Shown here one piece after another: positions 1-8,739 of a stretch of 64,000 nucleotides of DNA. How positions within the stretch are numbered: position 1 is the stretch's first letter; every line of letters starts with the position of its first letter. The stretch is from an uncultured Gammaproteobacteria bacterium. GTDB lineage: Bacteria; Pseudomonadota; Gammaproteobacteria; Steroidobacterales; Foliamicaceae. A model generated the notes under the pieces. That model saw only the letters and a list, made by a program, of their open reading frames with translations. It searched no databases and was not told the DNA's origin. The position numbers and the translations under genes are program-made. The DNA lies in contig OX639965.1 in assembly GCA_951828235.1 (NCBI GenBank), positions 2,646,129 to 2,710,128 of the forward strand, read 5' to 3'.

Positions 1-2
1 TG

Positions 3-449
3 GACGGCGAGGACGTGAGCGCGGCGATCCGCAGCGAGGAAGTGGGGGTGGCGGCCTCGGTCGTTGCTCCGCTGGCTGCGGTGCGGGACTTTCTTCTCCC
101 CACGCAGCGCTCCTTTCGAAAAGCGCCGGGGCTGGTCGCCGAGGGGCGGGACATGGCCTCTGTGGTTTTCCCGGATGCGCTGCTTGGCATTTACCTCACC
201 GCGTCACCGGAAGAACGCGCCCGGCGTCGTCATAAACAATTGAAGCAAAAGGGAATCAATGCTAATATGCGCGACCTGATTCGTGATCTGAGCGATCGCG
301 ATCAGCGCGACTCGGCCCGCAGCCTGGCGCCGCTGAAGGTAGTGCCTCATGCGGTGGTGCTGGACACCACGAAGCTGGATATCCGGCAAACCAGGAGAAA
401 GGCGTGGCGTCTTGTAACGAAAGTTTGTCCGGAGAAAGCGGCCCGATAG
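3..449 (+). CDS. cmk: Cytidylate kinase, C-terminal part
   Basis: Cytidylate kinase moves a phosphate from ATP to CMP or dCMP in the cytoplasm, feeding CTP and dCTP synthesis. The window opens inside the gene, so only the last 148 residues are visible and no start can be chosen. What remains carries the family block GRDMASVVFPDA, the arginine-rich lid ERARRRHKQ and the RDQRDSARSLAPL stretch near the C-terminus. The stop lies 90 bases before rpsA, the usual cmk-rpsA order of Gammaproteobacteria, which supports the call. Confidence 0.95.
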   Translation, partial: DGEDVSAAIRSEEVGVAASVVAPLAAVRDFLLPTQRSFRKAPGLVAEGRDMASVVFPDALLGIYLTASPEERARRRHKQLKQKGINANMRDLIRDLSDRDQRDSARSLAPLKVVPHAVVLDTTKLDIRQTRRKAWRLVTKVCPEKAAR

Positions 450-539
450 CGGAATTTGCACCGGCCAGGATGGCGGGTGCGTGGAATGGCAACCGCGAGC
501 GTAGCTGGATTGCACGCCCGCACGACACTGAGGCCCTTA

Positions 540-2234
540 ATGGCAGAGAGTTTTGCAGAGTTGGTGGAAGCCAATCTCGCTGACAAGAACTACCGGCCGG
601 GAGAAATTCTCTCGGCGCAAGTAATTGATATATCGCCGGAGATCGTAACCGTAAGCGCCGGACTCAAGTCCGAAGCGCTGATCCCTGCCAGCCAGTTCAT
701 GGACGAGACCGGCGAATTGGAAGTAGACATAGGAGACCAGGTCGAAGTTGCCCTGGATTCCATGGAGGACGGGTTCGGCGAGACCCGCCTGTCGCGGGAG
801 CGCGCCAAGCGTACGCGTGTGTGGGAGCACCTGGAGTCGGCATTCGAGGAGGAAGAGATCGTTCAGGGCGCCATAAGCGGGCGCGTCAAGGGCGGATTCA
901 CGGTCGATGTGTCCAGTGTTCGGGCGTTCCTGCCCGGTTCGCTGGTCGACATGCATCCGATCCGCGACACCACCTACCTGGAAGGCCGCAAGCTGGACTT
1001 CAAGGTCATCAAGCTGGACCGCCGGCGCAACAACGTGGTGGTGTCCCGCCGCGCGGTTATCGAGGAGTTGCACAGCGCCGAACGCGCAGCGCTACTGGCC
1101 AGCCTGGAGGAGGGTCAGGTGGTCAAGGGTGTGGTCAAGAACCTCACCGAATACGGCGCTTTTGTCGATCTCGGAGGCATTGACGGACTGCTGCACGTCA
1201 CCGACATGGCCTGGCGGCGGGTCAAGCATCCGTCGGAAGTGGTCCGCGTGGGCGAGGAACTGGAAGTCAAGATCCTCCGCTTCGACAGCGAACGCAATCG
1301 CGTTTCGCTGGGGCTGAAGCAGCTGGGCGACGATCCCTGGGTGGACATCGGGCGGCGCTATCCTCCGCACACGCGGTTGTTCGGCAAGGTGACCAACGTG
1401 GCGGACTACGGCTGCTTCGTGCAGATCGAGGAAGGCGTTGAGGGTCTGGTTCACGTATCCGAAATGGACTGGACCAGCAAGAACGTGAACCCGGGCAAGA
1501 TCGTCCACGTCGGCCAGGAAGTCGAAGTAATGGTGCTCGACATCAATGAAGAACGGCGCCGCGTTTCTCTTGGGCTCAAGCAATGCCTGGAGAATCCCTG
1601 GCAGGACTTCGCCAACAACTACAAGAAGGACGACCGGGTTACCGGCAAGGTCCGTTCGATGACGGATTTCGGAATATTCATCGGGCTGGAAGGCAATATC
1701 GATGGCCTGGTGCACTTGTCCGACCTTTCCTGGGACCTGCCCGGCGAAGAGGCGGTGCGCAATTACAGCAAGGGCCAGGAAGTCGAAGCCGTGGTGCTTT
1801 CGGTGGACGCGGACAGGGAGCGGATATCCCTGGGCATCCGGCAATTGCAGGACGATCCCCTGGCCAATTTCCTCAAGGAACACCCCAAGGGCAGTGTCGC
1901 GACCGCCGTGGTTACCAACGTCGAGCAGCGCATGATTGAACTGGAGGTCGGCGAGGGAGTGAAGGGACGCATGCGGGCCGCGGAACTGTCGCGCGAGCAT
2001 GTCGACGACGCGCGCATGCGGGTCAAGGCCGGACAGACCATCGAGGCGCGCATCGTGGGCGTGGACCGCAAGTCCAGGATGGTTTCATTGTCCGTGCGGG
2101 CGATGGAGGAGCAGGCCGAGGCGCAAGCCTTGCGGGACTATGAGGCGGAGGTCGGCGACCGGATCAAGGGCGCCACCCTCGGCGAACTCCTGCGCAGCCA
2201 GCAGCAAAAGGACGCCGAAGAAACGGAGGAGTAG
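540..2234 (+). CDS. rpsA: 30S ribosomal protein S1
   Basis: S1 binds mRNA on the 30S subunit and helps load messages with weak or structured ribosome binding sites. The protein has 564 residues, close to the 557 of E. coli, with six S1 (OB-fold) repeats at roughly 20-87, 105-170, 190-260, 277-347, 363-433 and 450-520. Repeats 3 to 5 show the strong KGxVxxxxxxGxFV pattern. The ATG at 540 was chosen over an upstream ATG at 456 because it gives the conserved beginning MAESFAEL and has GAGG a few bases before it. It follows cmk and precedes ihfB, the standard order. The many GTG/TTG starts with poor SD sequences in this window fit a genome that depends on S1. Confidence 0.97.
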   Translation: MAESFAELVEANLADKNYRPGEILSAQVIDISPEIVTVSAGLKSEALIPASQFMDETGELEVDIGDQVEVALDSMEDGFGETRLSRERAKRTRVWEHLESAFEEEEIVQGAISGRVKGGFTVDVSSVRAFLPGSLVDMHPIRDTTYLEGRKLDFKVIKLDRRRNNVVVSRRAVIEELHSAERAALLASLEEGQVVKGVVKNLTEYGAFVDLGGIDGLLHVTDMAWRRVKHPSEVVRVGEELEVKILRFDSERNRVSLGLKQLGDDPWVDIGRRYPPHTRLFGKVTNVADYGCFVQIEEGVEGLVHVSEMDWTSKNVNPGKIVHVGQEVEVMVLDINEERRRVSLGLKQCLENPWQDFANNYKKDDRVTGKVRSMTDFGIFIGLEGNIDGLVHLSDLSWDLPGEEAVRNYSKGQEVEAVVLSVDADRERISLGIRQLQDDPLANFLKEHPKGSVATAVVTNVEQRMIELEVGEGVKGRMRAAELSREHVDDARMRVKAGQTIEARIVGVDRKSRMVSLSVRAMEEQAEAQALRDYEAEVGDRIKGATLGELLRSQQQKDAEETEE

Positions 2235-2299
2235 GAAATGCGGGAGGAGGCCAGACTCGGTCCGGGTAGTTGTCCGGGATTTGTTCGAGGAGCGGTGCG

Positions 2300-2656
2300 T
2301 TGAGCGTTTCCGCCGCCCGCAAGGCAATAACGCGCTCCGAACTGGTGCGCATCGTCACGCGTCGCTTGCTTGAGGATGAGCGCTTCAGTTATTTCTCGTC
2401 TTCCGACCTGGAAGCGTCCGTCAAGCACGTCATTGACCTCATGGGCCAGACCCTGGCTTCGGGAGGAGGCATCGAGATTCGCGGATTCGGCAGTTTCGGG
2501 CTCAGTTACCGCCGGGCCCGCATCGGACGCAACCCCCGAACCGGGGAAGCGGTGGCGCTGCCGAGCAAGTACGTGCCCAAGTTCCGTCCGGGCAAGCGGC
2601 TTCGCGAACGAGTCAACGCCGCCGGGAAAGCCAGCGGGTCTATGGGATCGTCTTGA
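2300..2656 (+). CDS. ihfB: Integration host factor beta subunit
   Basis: IHF beta pairs with IHF alpha to bind and sharply bend DNA in recombination, replication and transcription. The bacterial histone-like fold is visible throughout: the helical TRSELVRIVTRR start, the IEIRGFGSFGLSYR strand block and the arm motif RIGRNPRTGEAV, where the proline intercalates into DNA. I chose the TTG at 2300, giving 118 residues, because AGGAG lies about 7 bases upstream; an in-frame ATG at 2270 would add 10 residues not typical of the family. It sits between rpsA and lapA, as in E. coli, and its stop overlaps the lapA start. Confidence 0.93.
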   Translation: MSVSAARKAITRSELVRIVTRRLLEDERFSYFSSSDLEASVKHVIDLMGQTLASGGGIEIRGFGSFGLSYRRARIGRNPRTGEAVALPSKYVPKFRPGKRLRERVNAAGKASGSMGSS

Positions 2657-2925
2657 CCGGCTGGCTGAAACGCGGCATATACATTCTGCTGCTGGCCGGA
2701 GTCGTATCACTGGCCGGTATTCTCGCCCTGCTTAACCGGGGTACGGTGGAGCTGGATCTCGCTTTTGCCGAGGTCAGCGTGTCCAAACCTCTTGCGCTTA
2801 CCGTTGCTTTCGGCCTGGGTTGGCTGTTCGGTTTGCTATGCGCCGGCGGCGCCTTGCTCAAGCGGCGCGCCGCTAAGAAGAAATCGCGCCAGGACGCCAA
2901 AGGAACCGCCCCGGCCGAAACCTGA
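2653..2925 (+). CDS. lapA: Lipopolysaccharide assembly protein A (DUF1049)
   Basis: LapA is a small inner-membrane protein that works with LapB in controlling LPS synthesis through LpxC turnover. The 90-residue product has two membrane segments (about 7-28 and 45-66) joined by a short periplasmic loop with the family-type LNRGTVELDLAF stretch, then a basic cytoplasmic tail ending KKKSRQDAKG. Translation most likely starts at the TTG that overlaps the ihfB stop (TTGA), implying coupling. Position directly before lapB is the conserved arrangement. Confidence 0.85.
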   Translation: MTGWLKRGIYILLLAGVVSLAGILALLNRGTVELDLAFAEVSVSKPLALTVAFGLGWLFGLLCAGGALLKRRAAKKKSRQDAKGTAPAET

Positions 2926-2933
2926 ATTCCGCC

Positions 2934-4064
2934 ATGCCTCCCGATTTTCTTGTGTCGATGGCGGGCGGTCTGATACTTGCAGCCGCCTTCGGTTACTGGT
3001 TTGCGCGCTCCGGCGAGTCAGGGCGTGGGCTGCATAGGCGCTTCAGGGAATATGCGCAGCGGCTTCCACGACGCTCGGAAAAGGCGGTAAGCGCCTACCT
3101 TGAGCAGGCGGAAGAGGAGAGCAGCGAACCCGGTGCGGCGTTCGAACTGGCCGCCTATTTCCGCTCTGGAGGCGACTGGCGGCGTGCGTTGCAGATTCAT
3201 GAATCGCTCGCGGCCCGCGAAGATCTGGACGCCGCTACCCGGGCACACGCCGGATTGGAAATCGGCGACGACTATCGGGCGGCCGGAATGCTGGACCGGG
3301 CGGAAGAGGCCTATGTGCGCACCGCGGAATATCTCCCCTTGCGCCTGAACGCCCTGGAGCGCCAGCTTGGAGTCTGCGAGCAACTTTCCGACTGGGAAAG
3401 GGCCGTGCGCATAGCCGAACAGGTGCGGCGCGAAGACCGTTCCCTGGGATCGAGATTGCGTTGCCATTACCTGTGTGAACTGGCGGCACAGGCAGCGGGC
3501 GAGGGGGAGTTGCGCCGGGCGCGCAGTTATTGGCGCAAGGCGGCACGGGGGGCAAACGGCAGTGCGAGGCTATTGGTTGATCCGGCGGTTTTGGATGCGG
3601 GCGATCCGAACCGGGCTCTTGCGCATACAGGCTCCAATTCCCTGGCGGCAGTTCTGGTCCTGCTGGGCCTGGCAGGGCGGGACGGAATTTCCGGTAAAGA
3701 ACTGGATGAACTGATCGAAGATCAGGTCTCGGACAATCCGGCGCTCGGTCCCGCCGTCGCCTGCGCGCTTTTAATGGCGCCCGAACTGCTTTGCCCCGCT
3801 TCAGCGCGGTGCCTGTTCGCTTCACTGGAAGAGAGGCTTTCCTCGTTCGCGCGCATGTATGGCTCCGGAAGGCCCGAGGAGTTTACCGGGGAAGCGCTGG
3901 AAGCCCTGGTTTGCGAATTCGAGACTGCAACCGGCGGGCCGCCGCTCTGGCGCTGCACCATCTGCGGACACCAGGACGAAGCGCACCATTGGCGATGCAG
4001 TGAGTGCGGAGCGTGGGAATCCGCAAGGCTAATCTCGGTCCTTTCGCCCTCTACATCGGAGTAA
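2934..4064 (+). CDS. lapB: Lipopolysaccharide assembly protein B
   Basis: LapB (YciM) is an inner-membrane-anchored TPR protein that presents LpxC to FtsH and so sets the rate of LPS synthesis. The 376-residue product matches the E. coli size (389). An N-terminal membrane anchor covers about residues 5-24, TPR-like helices rich in A and L fill the middle (about 60-320), and the C-terminal rubredoxin-like metal knuckle is intact: CTICG and CSECG, two CxxC pairs. It starts 8 bases after the lapA stop, so the two genes form one unit. Confidence 0.93.
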   Translation: MPPDFLVSMAGGLILAAAFGYWFARSGESGRGLHRRFREYAQRLPRRSEKAVSAYLEQAEEESSEPGAAFELAAYFRSGGDWRRALQIHESLAAREDLDAATRAHAGLEIGDDYRAAGMLDRAEEAYVRTAEYLPLRLNALERQLGVCEQLSDWERAVRIAEQVRREDRSLGSRLRCHYLCELAAQAAGEGELRRARSYWRKAARGANGSARLLVDPAVLDAGDPNRALAHTGSNSLAAVLVLLGLAGRDGISGKELDELIEDQVSDNPALGPAVACALLMAPELLCPASARCLFASLEERLSSFARMYGSGRPEEFTGEALEALVCEFETATGGPPLWRCTICGHQDEAHHWRCSECGAWESARLISVLSPSTSE

Positions 4065-4183
4065 GGCCTAATTCCATAAACGCAATCCATTAACCGCTTT
4101 TGTTGCGGTCCGGCGGGAAACAAAATCCTGCGCCGTCTTCGTTCCCCGGTGGAGCGGAGCCTGGCACAAGAGGAGACGCAAGC

Positions 4184-4471
4184 ATGAAGAGATGGATCGT
4201 AATGGTCATTGCGGCCCTGGCGCCGATCTGGGTTTTGGCCGGACCGGTTAACGTCAACACGGCTGACGCCGAGACGATCGCCCGCGAATTGCAGGGCGTT
4301 GGCCCGGCCAAGGCCCGGGCCATCGTCACCTACCGCGAGGAAAACGGCCCTTTCGAAACCGTAGATGACCTTATGAAAGTGCAAGGTATCGGACCTAAGG
4401 TATTGGAAGATAACAGGAAAAATATACTTCTGGAAGACCGTGTCGAGCCGGAATCCAGTGATTCCTCCTGA
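4184..4471 (+). CDS. ComEA-family helix-hairpin-helix protein
   Basis: This is a 95-residue exported protein. A signal peptide (about 1-18, cleaved near VLAG) is followed by one ComEA-type domain with tandem helix-hairpin-helix motifs: VNVNTADAETIARELQGVG, then FETVDDLMKVQGIGPKVLE. Such domains bind DNA in the periplasm and in some species help DNA uptake, though many Gammaproteobacteria carry short ComEA proteins without known competence. The ATG at 4184 was chosen because it begins the signal peptide and follows GAGGAG. It is the last gene before a strong terminator. Whether it acts in DNA uptake is inference. Confidence 0.85.
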   Translation: MKRWIVMVIAALAPIWVLAGPVNVNTADAETIARELQGVGPAKARAIVTYREENGPFETVDDLMKVQGIGPKVLEDNRKNILLEDRVEPESSDSS

Positions 4472-4523
4472 TTGCCCAATGATTCGGGCCTGACGGTATC
4501 CCCCCCTCCCTGATAAAGGGCTT

Positions 4524-4552
4524 GCGGCAGGTTGATCCTGCCGCTTTTTTTT
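4524..4552 (+). terminator. Intrinsic terminator after the comEA-like gene
   Basis: A perfect 8-bp stem, GCGGCAGG / CCTGCCGC, with a 5-base loop is followed by eight T residues (4545-4552). It ends the lapB/comEA-like transcription unit and lies 2 bases from the stop of the convergent channel gene, so it separates the two units. Confidence 0.9.
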
Positions 4553-4554
4553 GG

Positions 4555-5838
4555 CTACGAAAGCTCGCCGCTCTTGATGTGCAGATCGCGCTGCGGATAG
4601 GGAATCTTTATCTCGTGCTCCTGGTACAGCCGCCAGACCTCCAGAATGACGGCGCTCTTGATGTTCGACACGCCGCTGTCGGCGTCCTGGATCCAGAACC
4701 GGATTTCCAGATCAATCGCTGAATCGCCGAAGCCCTTGACCAGGCAGCGCGGCGCCGGGTCGTTGAGCACCCGCGGCTGGCTCTGGGCTGCCTCCACGCC
4801 CAGGCGCGTCGCAAGTTCCAGGTCGGTACTGTAGTGCACGCCGACCGGTATCCGCAGGCGCGTATTGGCGTCCGAATGGGTCCAATTGGACACCGGCTCG
4901 GTGATCATCGTTTCATTTGGAATCAAGTGCTCGATGCCGTCGCGGGTAATGATGGAAACATAGCGGGCGCCCAGCTTGTTGACCCATCCATAGGTGTTTT
5001 CCACGGTAATCACGTCGCCGGGTTTGATCGACTTGTCCATCAGCAGGATCAGGCCGCTGATCAGGTTGGAGAAGACCTTCTGCAGCCCGAAACCGATTCC
5101 GAAGCCCACTGCGCCACCGATTACCGCCAGCGCCGTGAGATCGATTCCTACCGAGCCGATGGTGATCAGGATGGCGAATACGAACAGAGCGATGCGAAGC
5201 GTCTTGTTGAGCAGGACGCGGCCCGCCGGCGTCACCCAGTCGGCGTCCCGCAAACGCCGCTCCGTAAGCCGGGAGGTGAATGCCGCAAGGCTCAGCAGTA
5301 CTGCCAGCAGCAGCGCGGTAGCCAGCACCTGGTAGACGCTCAGGCTGAACTCCCCCAGCGTGAGCGTGAAATTCGGGCCGTCCAGGATTTGGATGGTGGG
5401 ACCGAGCAGGTCCCAGATGCTGAGCACGGCCATTCCGTACGCGACGACCGCGGTGATGCGGGACAGCATGGGATTGCGGATCGCCCTGGATACCAGGCGC
5501 ACCACGACCCACGCAACCAGCAGGCTGGTGGCCACTTCCAACAGCCAGGCATCCTGCTGTGTCGCGACGTACAGGCCCAGCAGCAGGCTCAGGAACACCA
5601 GCCAGGTCAGCGGCCAGATCAGTGGCTCCAGTATGCGCCGCGCGCTTTCCCAGCGCGGACGGGTTTCGCACCAACCCACGATTGCGGGATGCATGCGCCG
5701 GCCGATCAGCCACGCGCCCAGGCACAGCACGGCCGCCAGCGCAAGCTGCAGCAGGCTTTCCTGCAGCGTTACGCCGGCCGGGACAACCGACAACACGGTG
5801 TCCAGGGCGGTTTGCAGGAATCCCTTGAGTTCTTCCAC
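4555..5838 (-). CDS. MscS-family small-conductance mechanosensitive channel
   Basis: MscS-type channels open under membrane tension and release solutes during osmotic downshock. The 427-residue protein is longer than E. coli MscS (286). It has several N-terminal hydrophobic segments (about 28-48, 73-95, 99-120, 128-147, 168-188) before the conserved pore region. The pore-lining helix is recognisable in GGAVGFGIGFGLQ, followed by the beta domain (KPGDVITVENTYGWV) and the cytoplasmic vestibule ending in PYPQRDLHIK. Its end is 2 bases from the terminator of the convergent upstream unit. Confidence 0.9.
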   Translation of the reverse strand: MEELKGFLQTALDTVLSVVPAGVTLQESLLQLALAAVLCLGAWLIGRRMHPAIVGWCETRPRWESARRILEPLIWPLTWLVFLSLLLGLYVATQQDAWLLEVATSLLVAWVVVRLVSRAIRNPMLSRITAVVAYGMAVLSIWDLLGPTIQILDGPNFTLTLGEFSLSVYQVLATALLLAVLLSLAAFTSRLTERRLRDADWVTPAGRVLLNKTLRIALFVFAILITIGSVGIDLTALAVIGGAVGFGIGFGLQKVFSNLISGLILLMDKSIKPGDVITVENTYGWVNKLGARYVSIITRDGIEHLIPNETMITEPVSNWTHSDANTRLRIPVGVHYSTDLELATRLGVEAAQSQPRVLNDPAPRCLVKGFGDSAIDLEIRFWIQDADSGVSNIKSAVILEVWRLYQEHEIKIPYPQRDLHIKSGELS

Positions 5839-6188
5839 GGAATAGAGCGCTTGCGGGGCGAGTGCCGCTATCCTAGCGCGAAACGAGCTCCTTCACGCAA
5901 GCTCCCGCGATATCCGGCATGAGGCCGATTCACCGGAAAAGGAGGGGGCCGAGCAAGAACGCCTAAACAGCGTCAGGAAATTGAGCGACACCCTTCTGCA
6001 AGGATGTGCCATTCTGCCGAGACTTGAAGGAGGACAGATCGATGCTCCCTCTCCAGCTCGTCGCGGGAGCCGTACCCCCAAAGCACTCCCGCAGACGCAA
6101 GCCCACTGGCATGCGCGGCAGCCCATGAAGGAGTTTCCGCCCTATCGGCGGCGGTCGGCGCTTAGGACACTTGCCGAGCGGTGGTCGC
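5839..6188. other. 350-base intergenic stretch with no recognised gene
   Basis: No reading frame here resembles a family I know. Both strands contain open frames of 70-130 codons, but they lack coherent family motifs and overlap each other. The stretch lies between the start of the channel gene and the end of the chorismate-lyase-like gene, so it should hold the channel promoter. It may be eroded DNA at the left edge of the accessory pocket. Confidence 0.5.
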
Positions 6189-6821
6189 TCAATAGGGCGA
6201 GCCAAAACCGGTGGCAGGAACTGTTTTCTCTGCTTGACAAGTGTTCTCGGGCGTTCCGGCGCGCGGCAACATCTCCACGGTCTCGCATAGCAATAACTCG
6301 TCTTCACCGCGCAGTTCGTTCACTCGACCGTAGAGCGTTGCGCCGAGAGCTATGCTCGCTTTCCGTGCGATAAATTCATCGGCTTCGAGCCGGAAAAATC
6401 CTGATTGCCTGGCGCGGAACGTGATGCCCGCGCGAGCCAAGATGCCCCCGAAGGGGCGGACGCCTTCGAAAAACTCTGGACGCAACAGCGCCGGGAAGGC
6501 GTCCAACACGATGCGAATGGCGGCCAGTTCCACCACCTGGCGCTCTCCGTCCTCCCCGGTGTACAGCCCGACGAAGCGGTAGAGCGAGCGTTCGTCAACG
6601 ATCAGGTCATCCGCTATGAGGTCTACAGCCAGCGGTTGGCCCCAGTGCGCCTCAAGCGTGGCCGTCATGCCCTCGTTGTGGACCAAGAGCTTGTGGTAGC
6701 TGCCGGGCACTTGCTCCGGAGGCTCGACATGGATTGCCGGCACTTCCATCGACAGGTAGCCCCAAAGCTTGCGGACTACCGCTTCTACCTGATCGCACTC
6801 GGCTCTTCCCCAATCGACCAT
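6189..6821 (-). CDS. Chorismate-lyase-like fold protein, function unknown
   Basis: The 210-residue product is not firmly recognised. Its second half suggests the chorismate lyase-like fold: the segment after residue 110 (PFGGILARAGITFRAR) followed by FFRLEAD and TLYGRVNEL...CETVEMLP resembles the PLG.ila....f strand order of UbiC/DUF98-type proteins. The ATG at 6821 was chosen because AAGGAGGA precedes it closely; an upstream ATG at 6842 has no such site. It has its own strong RBS and sits downstream of the damaged abiE locus on the same strand, so transcription could come from that operon. No partner pathway gene is adjacent. It could be an unrelated hypothetical protein. Confidence 0.45.
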   Translation of the reverse strand: MVDWGRAECDQVEAVVRKLWGYLSMEVPAIHVEPPEQVPGSYHKLLVHNEGMTATLEAHWGQPLAVDLIADDLIVDERSLYRFVGLYTGEDGERQVVELAAIRIVLDAFPALLRPEFFEGVRPFGGILARAGITFRARQSGFFRLEADEFIARKASIALGATLYGRVNELRGEDELLLCETVEMLPRAGTPENTCQAEKTVPATGFGSPY

Positions 6822-6983
6822 GGTTCCTCCTTGATTCTCCAAGTACGAAAAAACCGACGTGGGCTACCTGGGACTGCACTCACCTCAGCGTGAGCATCCG
6901 CTGCAGCAAGCCTTCCGCCGTCTCATCGGCCGAGAACGAGTGCAAGCTTTTCTCCAATACGAAGCCCCCCTCGCACGCATAGC

Positions 6984-7550
6984 CTATGAGATAACGTAAA
7001 TTATTTTTCGCACAGTTTTGAGAGGTGGTGGTCTCGGTCTGGCAAAAATATTGTATGACAGCAACCACCGGACCATGAGGAGACCACCATGGAGCAAGAT
7101 AGCACGAAGGCATTGGGTAAGGTAATTCGGATTGACGAGGGCGAGGTCCGCAAAATGTTCACGGGTGTTGATCTCGACCTTGAGGCGCAGGCGCATTGCC
7201 GGCACATCCTCGGACCAGAAACGGTAGCCGAACGTCACGCGGCCTCGTGACTGCTTCCACTGTGCTTGGCCCAGCCAGGGATCGAGTGCGCTTCGCAAGC
7301 GGTCCATCAATGGACCGGCGGGCCCGGGTTCCACTTGTACCAGGTCAATATCCTCGGAGTAGCGGGCGGGCGGCGTCAGGTAGAGTTTGTAGAGTGCGGT
7401 CCCGCCCCGGAAGGCCAGCGATTCTGCGAGCACCGGATCGGAAAATATCTTCACCATCGCACGGCTGATAACCCGATCCTGCTCGACCTGGAAGTCCTCG
7501 TTCCACGGCGCGCGCTCCCGCCATTCGTTGATGTAGTCCCGCGGGATCAC
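6984..7550 (-). pseudogene. abiEii: AbiEii-type nucleotidyltransferase toxin, C-terminally truncated
   Basis: AbiEii toxins are nucleotidyltransferase-fold proteins that, with AbiEi, form type IV toxin-antitoxin and abortive-infection systems. The first about 130 residues are typical: FRGGTALYKLYL (the GGT nucleotide-binding motif), RYSEDIDLV (the catalytic DxD) and the strand VEINTREHF. Family members run to about 280-300 residues, but here homology ends at about base 7153 and the frame runs on through the antisense of an IS256 remnant to a stop at 6984, giving 188 residues. The missing part includes the RxxRDLFDL region that carries further conserved residues, so activity is doubtful. The start overlaps the abiEi stop by 4 bases. 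Confidence 0.75.
7000..7152 (+). mobile_element. IS256-family remnant: left end and first 22 transposase codons
   Basis: An ATG at 7089, preceded by GAGGAGACCACC, opens a frame whose residues ALGKVIRIDEGEVRK match the start of IS256/mutator-type transposases. After about 22 codons the similarity stops at 7149-7157 and the DNA becomes the abiEii coding region read on the other strand. The roughly 90 bases before the ATG should be the IS end; they include GGTGGTCTC and its inverse GAGACCACC around 7026-7088. The rest of the element is gone. The outer border (about 7000) is an estimate. Confidence 0.6.
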
Positions 7551-8347
7551 GCTTCGATCTCGATGTTTGCGTTCGCGAACAGCCGCCAGTCCTTCGACCT
7601 GGGCGCGCCCTCGGTATCGCAGCCGGGCAGGAGCCTCGTGAAGTTCCGTGCGCGCCGCCCGACATGTTCCTTGAGAAGCACGGCCTTGTCTCCGGACCCC
7701 ACATGCTCGAGGAGGTAGCCTAGGCGTTGCGCCCAGAGGACAGACGCGGACTTCGAGGCCTCGACCAGACGCCCCGGATCAATAGCGTCTCCGAGTTCCG
7801 AGAGCACGCCCGCCACCCGGTCCACGCCGCCGGCGCGACGCATGTAGCCGACGAGATCGACCACCGTCGCTTCCAAGCTTGAAACCCTGATCGTTCCGCG
7901 CGGATTATTGAAGCGCTCCACCGGAACCGCAGCAAGATTCTTGCGGGAAACGAAGACCACCTTGACCGAACCGCACACGATCGCCGGCCGATTCTGCTCG
8001 AGGACGACCTGGAACTCCTGCGGGCGATGGTGGGCCGCGCCGTAATACTGCGCGGCGGAAAGTAACCCGACGTAGTACGGGATGCCCCGACGCTCCATCA
8101 GTGCCGATATAAACTGGTCCGCCGGCAGGCAGCCGAGTCGCCTGTACTCGGGTGGCACAACGACGTAGAACCCACGCGCGGGGCTTGCAATCTCCCCTTT
8201 GGCCGCCAGGCGACTCAGCGTCTGTCGCGCCGCCGCCTCGGAGACGCCAAGCGCAGAGCGAAGTTCGGACGAGGTAAAGTGGTACCGGCCGCGAGCGGCC
8301 ATATCCACGATGATGTCACGCGCGCGCGGTGCGGCAGATTCAGACAT
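7547..8347 (-). CDS. abiEi: AbiEi-type antitoxin and transcriptional autoregulator
   Basis: AbiEi antitoxins repress their own operon through an N-terminal winged helix and counter AbiEii. The 266-residue product shows this layout: winged helix about 5-65 (FTSSELRSALGVSEAAARQTLSRL, then GFYVVVPPEY), and an antitoxin domain from about 75 with the typical YYVGLLSAAQYYGAAHH and VSSLEATVVDLV stretches. It precedes and overlaps the toxin gene (ATGA), as in known abiE pairs. With the toxin truncated it may be an orphan regulator. The region just upstream (8348-8400) is A/T-rich and holds two GTCAC repeats 7 bases apart, a possible operator. Confidence 0.85.
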   Translation of the reverse strand: MSESAAPRARDIIVDMAARGRYHFTSSELRSALGVSEAAARQTLSRLAAKGEIASPARGFYVVVPPEYRRLGCLPADQFISALMERRGIPYYVGLLSAAQYYGAAHHRPQEFQVVLEQNRPAIVCGSVKVVFVSRKNLAAVPVERFNNPRGTIRVSSLEATVVDLVGYMRRAGGVDRVAGVLSELGDAIDPGRLVEASKSASVLWAQRLGYLLEHVGSGDKAVLLKEHVGRRARNFTRLLPGCDTEGAPRSKDWRLFANANIEIEA

Positions 8348-8542
8348 GACAAAAATAAAGTCACGGTATGCGTCACATTATTCTATCGAAATAGTAACCG
8401 GCCTGCCCACCGATCCGTGCTTCCGCCTTGCAGTTCCGGGTCCCGGTCGCTGATACTCGGTTTCTTCACATTGTCCTTTCCGCGCCTTGACACAAACGCA
8501 ATTTGAATTATCCCAAAGATCAGAGCTCCAAATCGACCCTGC

Positions 8543-8739
8543 AGCGCTGGTTCGGGATCATCACCCAGCAAGCCATTCGCCGAGGCTCGTTCTCCAACGT
8601 CAAGGAACTATCCCGCAAAACCAACGAATTCGTGGAAGACTTCAATGCCCATGCCAGCCCCTTCGCCTGGGTCGCCACCGCCGACTCCATCCTCAACAAA
8701 ATCGAACGACTTTGCTTACGTATTTCCGGGACACGACAC
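8543..8739 (+). mobile_element. IS630-family remnant, transposase C-terminus and one end
   Basis: This stretch encodes the last about 65 residues of an IS630-type transposase ([18 protein letters not shown] to [11 protein letters not shown]) and is clearly related at DNA level to the 3' end of the complete copy at 33152-34298. The IS end is at 8739, followed by the target TA at 8740-8741. As in the complete copy, the stop codon TAG comes from TA plus the next host base. The other end and most of the gene are missing, and differences (for example GTGTCGTGTCCC against GTGTGCTGTCCC at the tip) show it is an older insertion. Confidence 0.9.

Noticed and set aside
4834..5922. 362-codon plus-strand frame opposite the MscS-type channel gene
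   Set aside because: Polar, Q/R-rich residues without domain; the minus strand encodes a clear channel.
5981..6373. 130-codon plus-strand frame between the channel gene and the chorismate-lyase-like gene
   Set aside because: It overlaps the 3' part of the minus-strand gene and shows no family motif.
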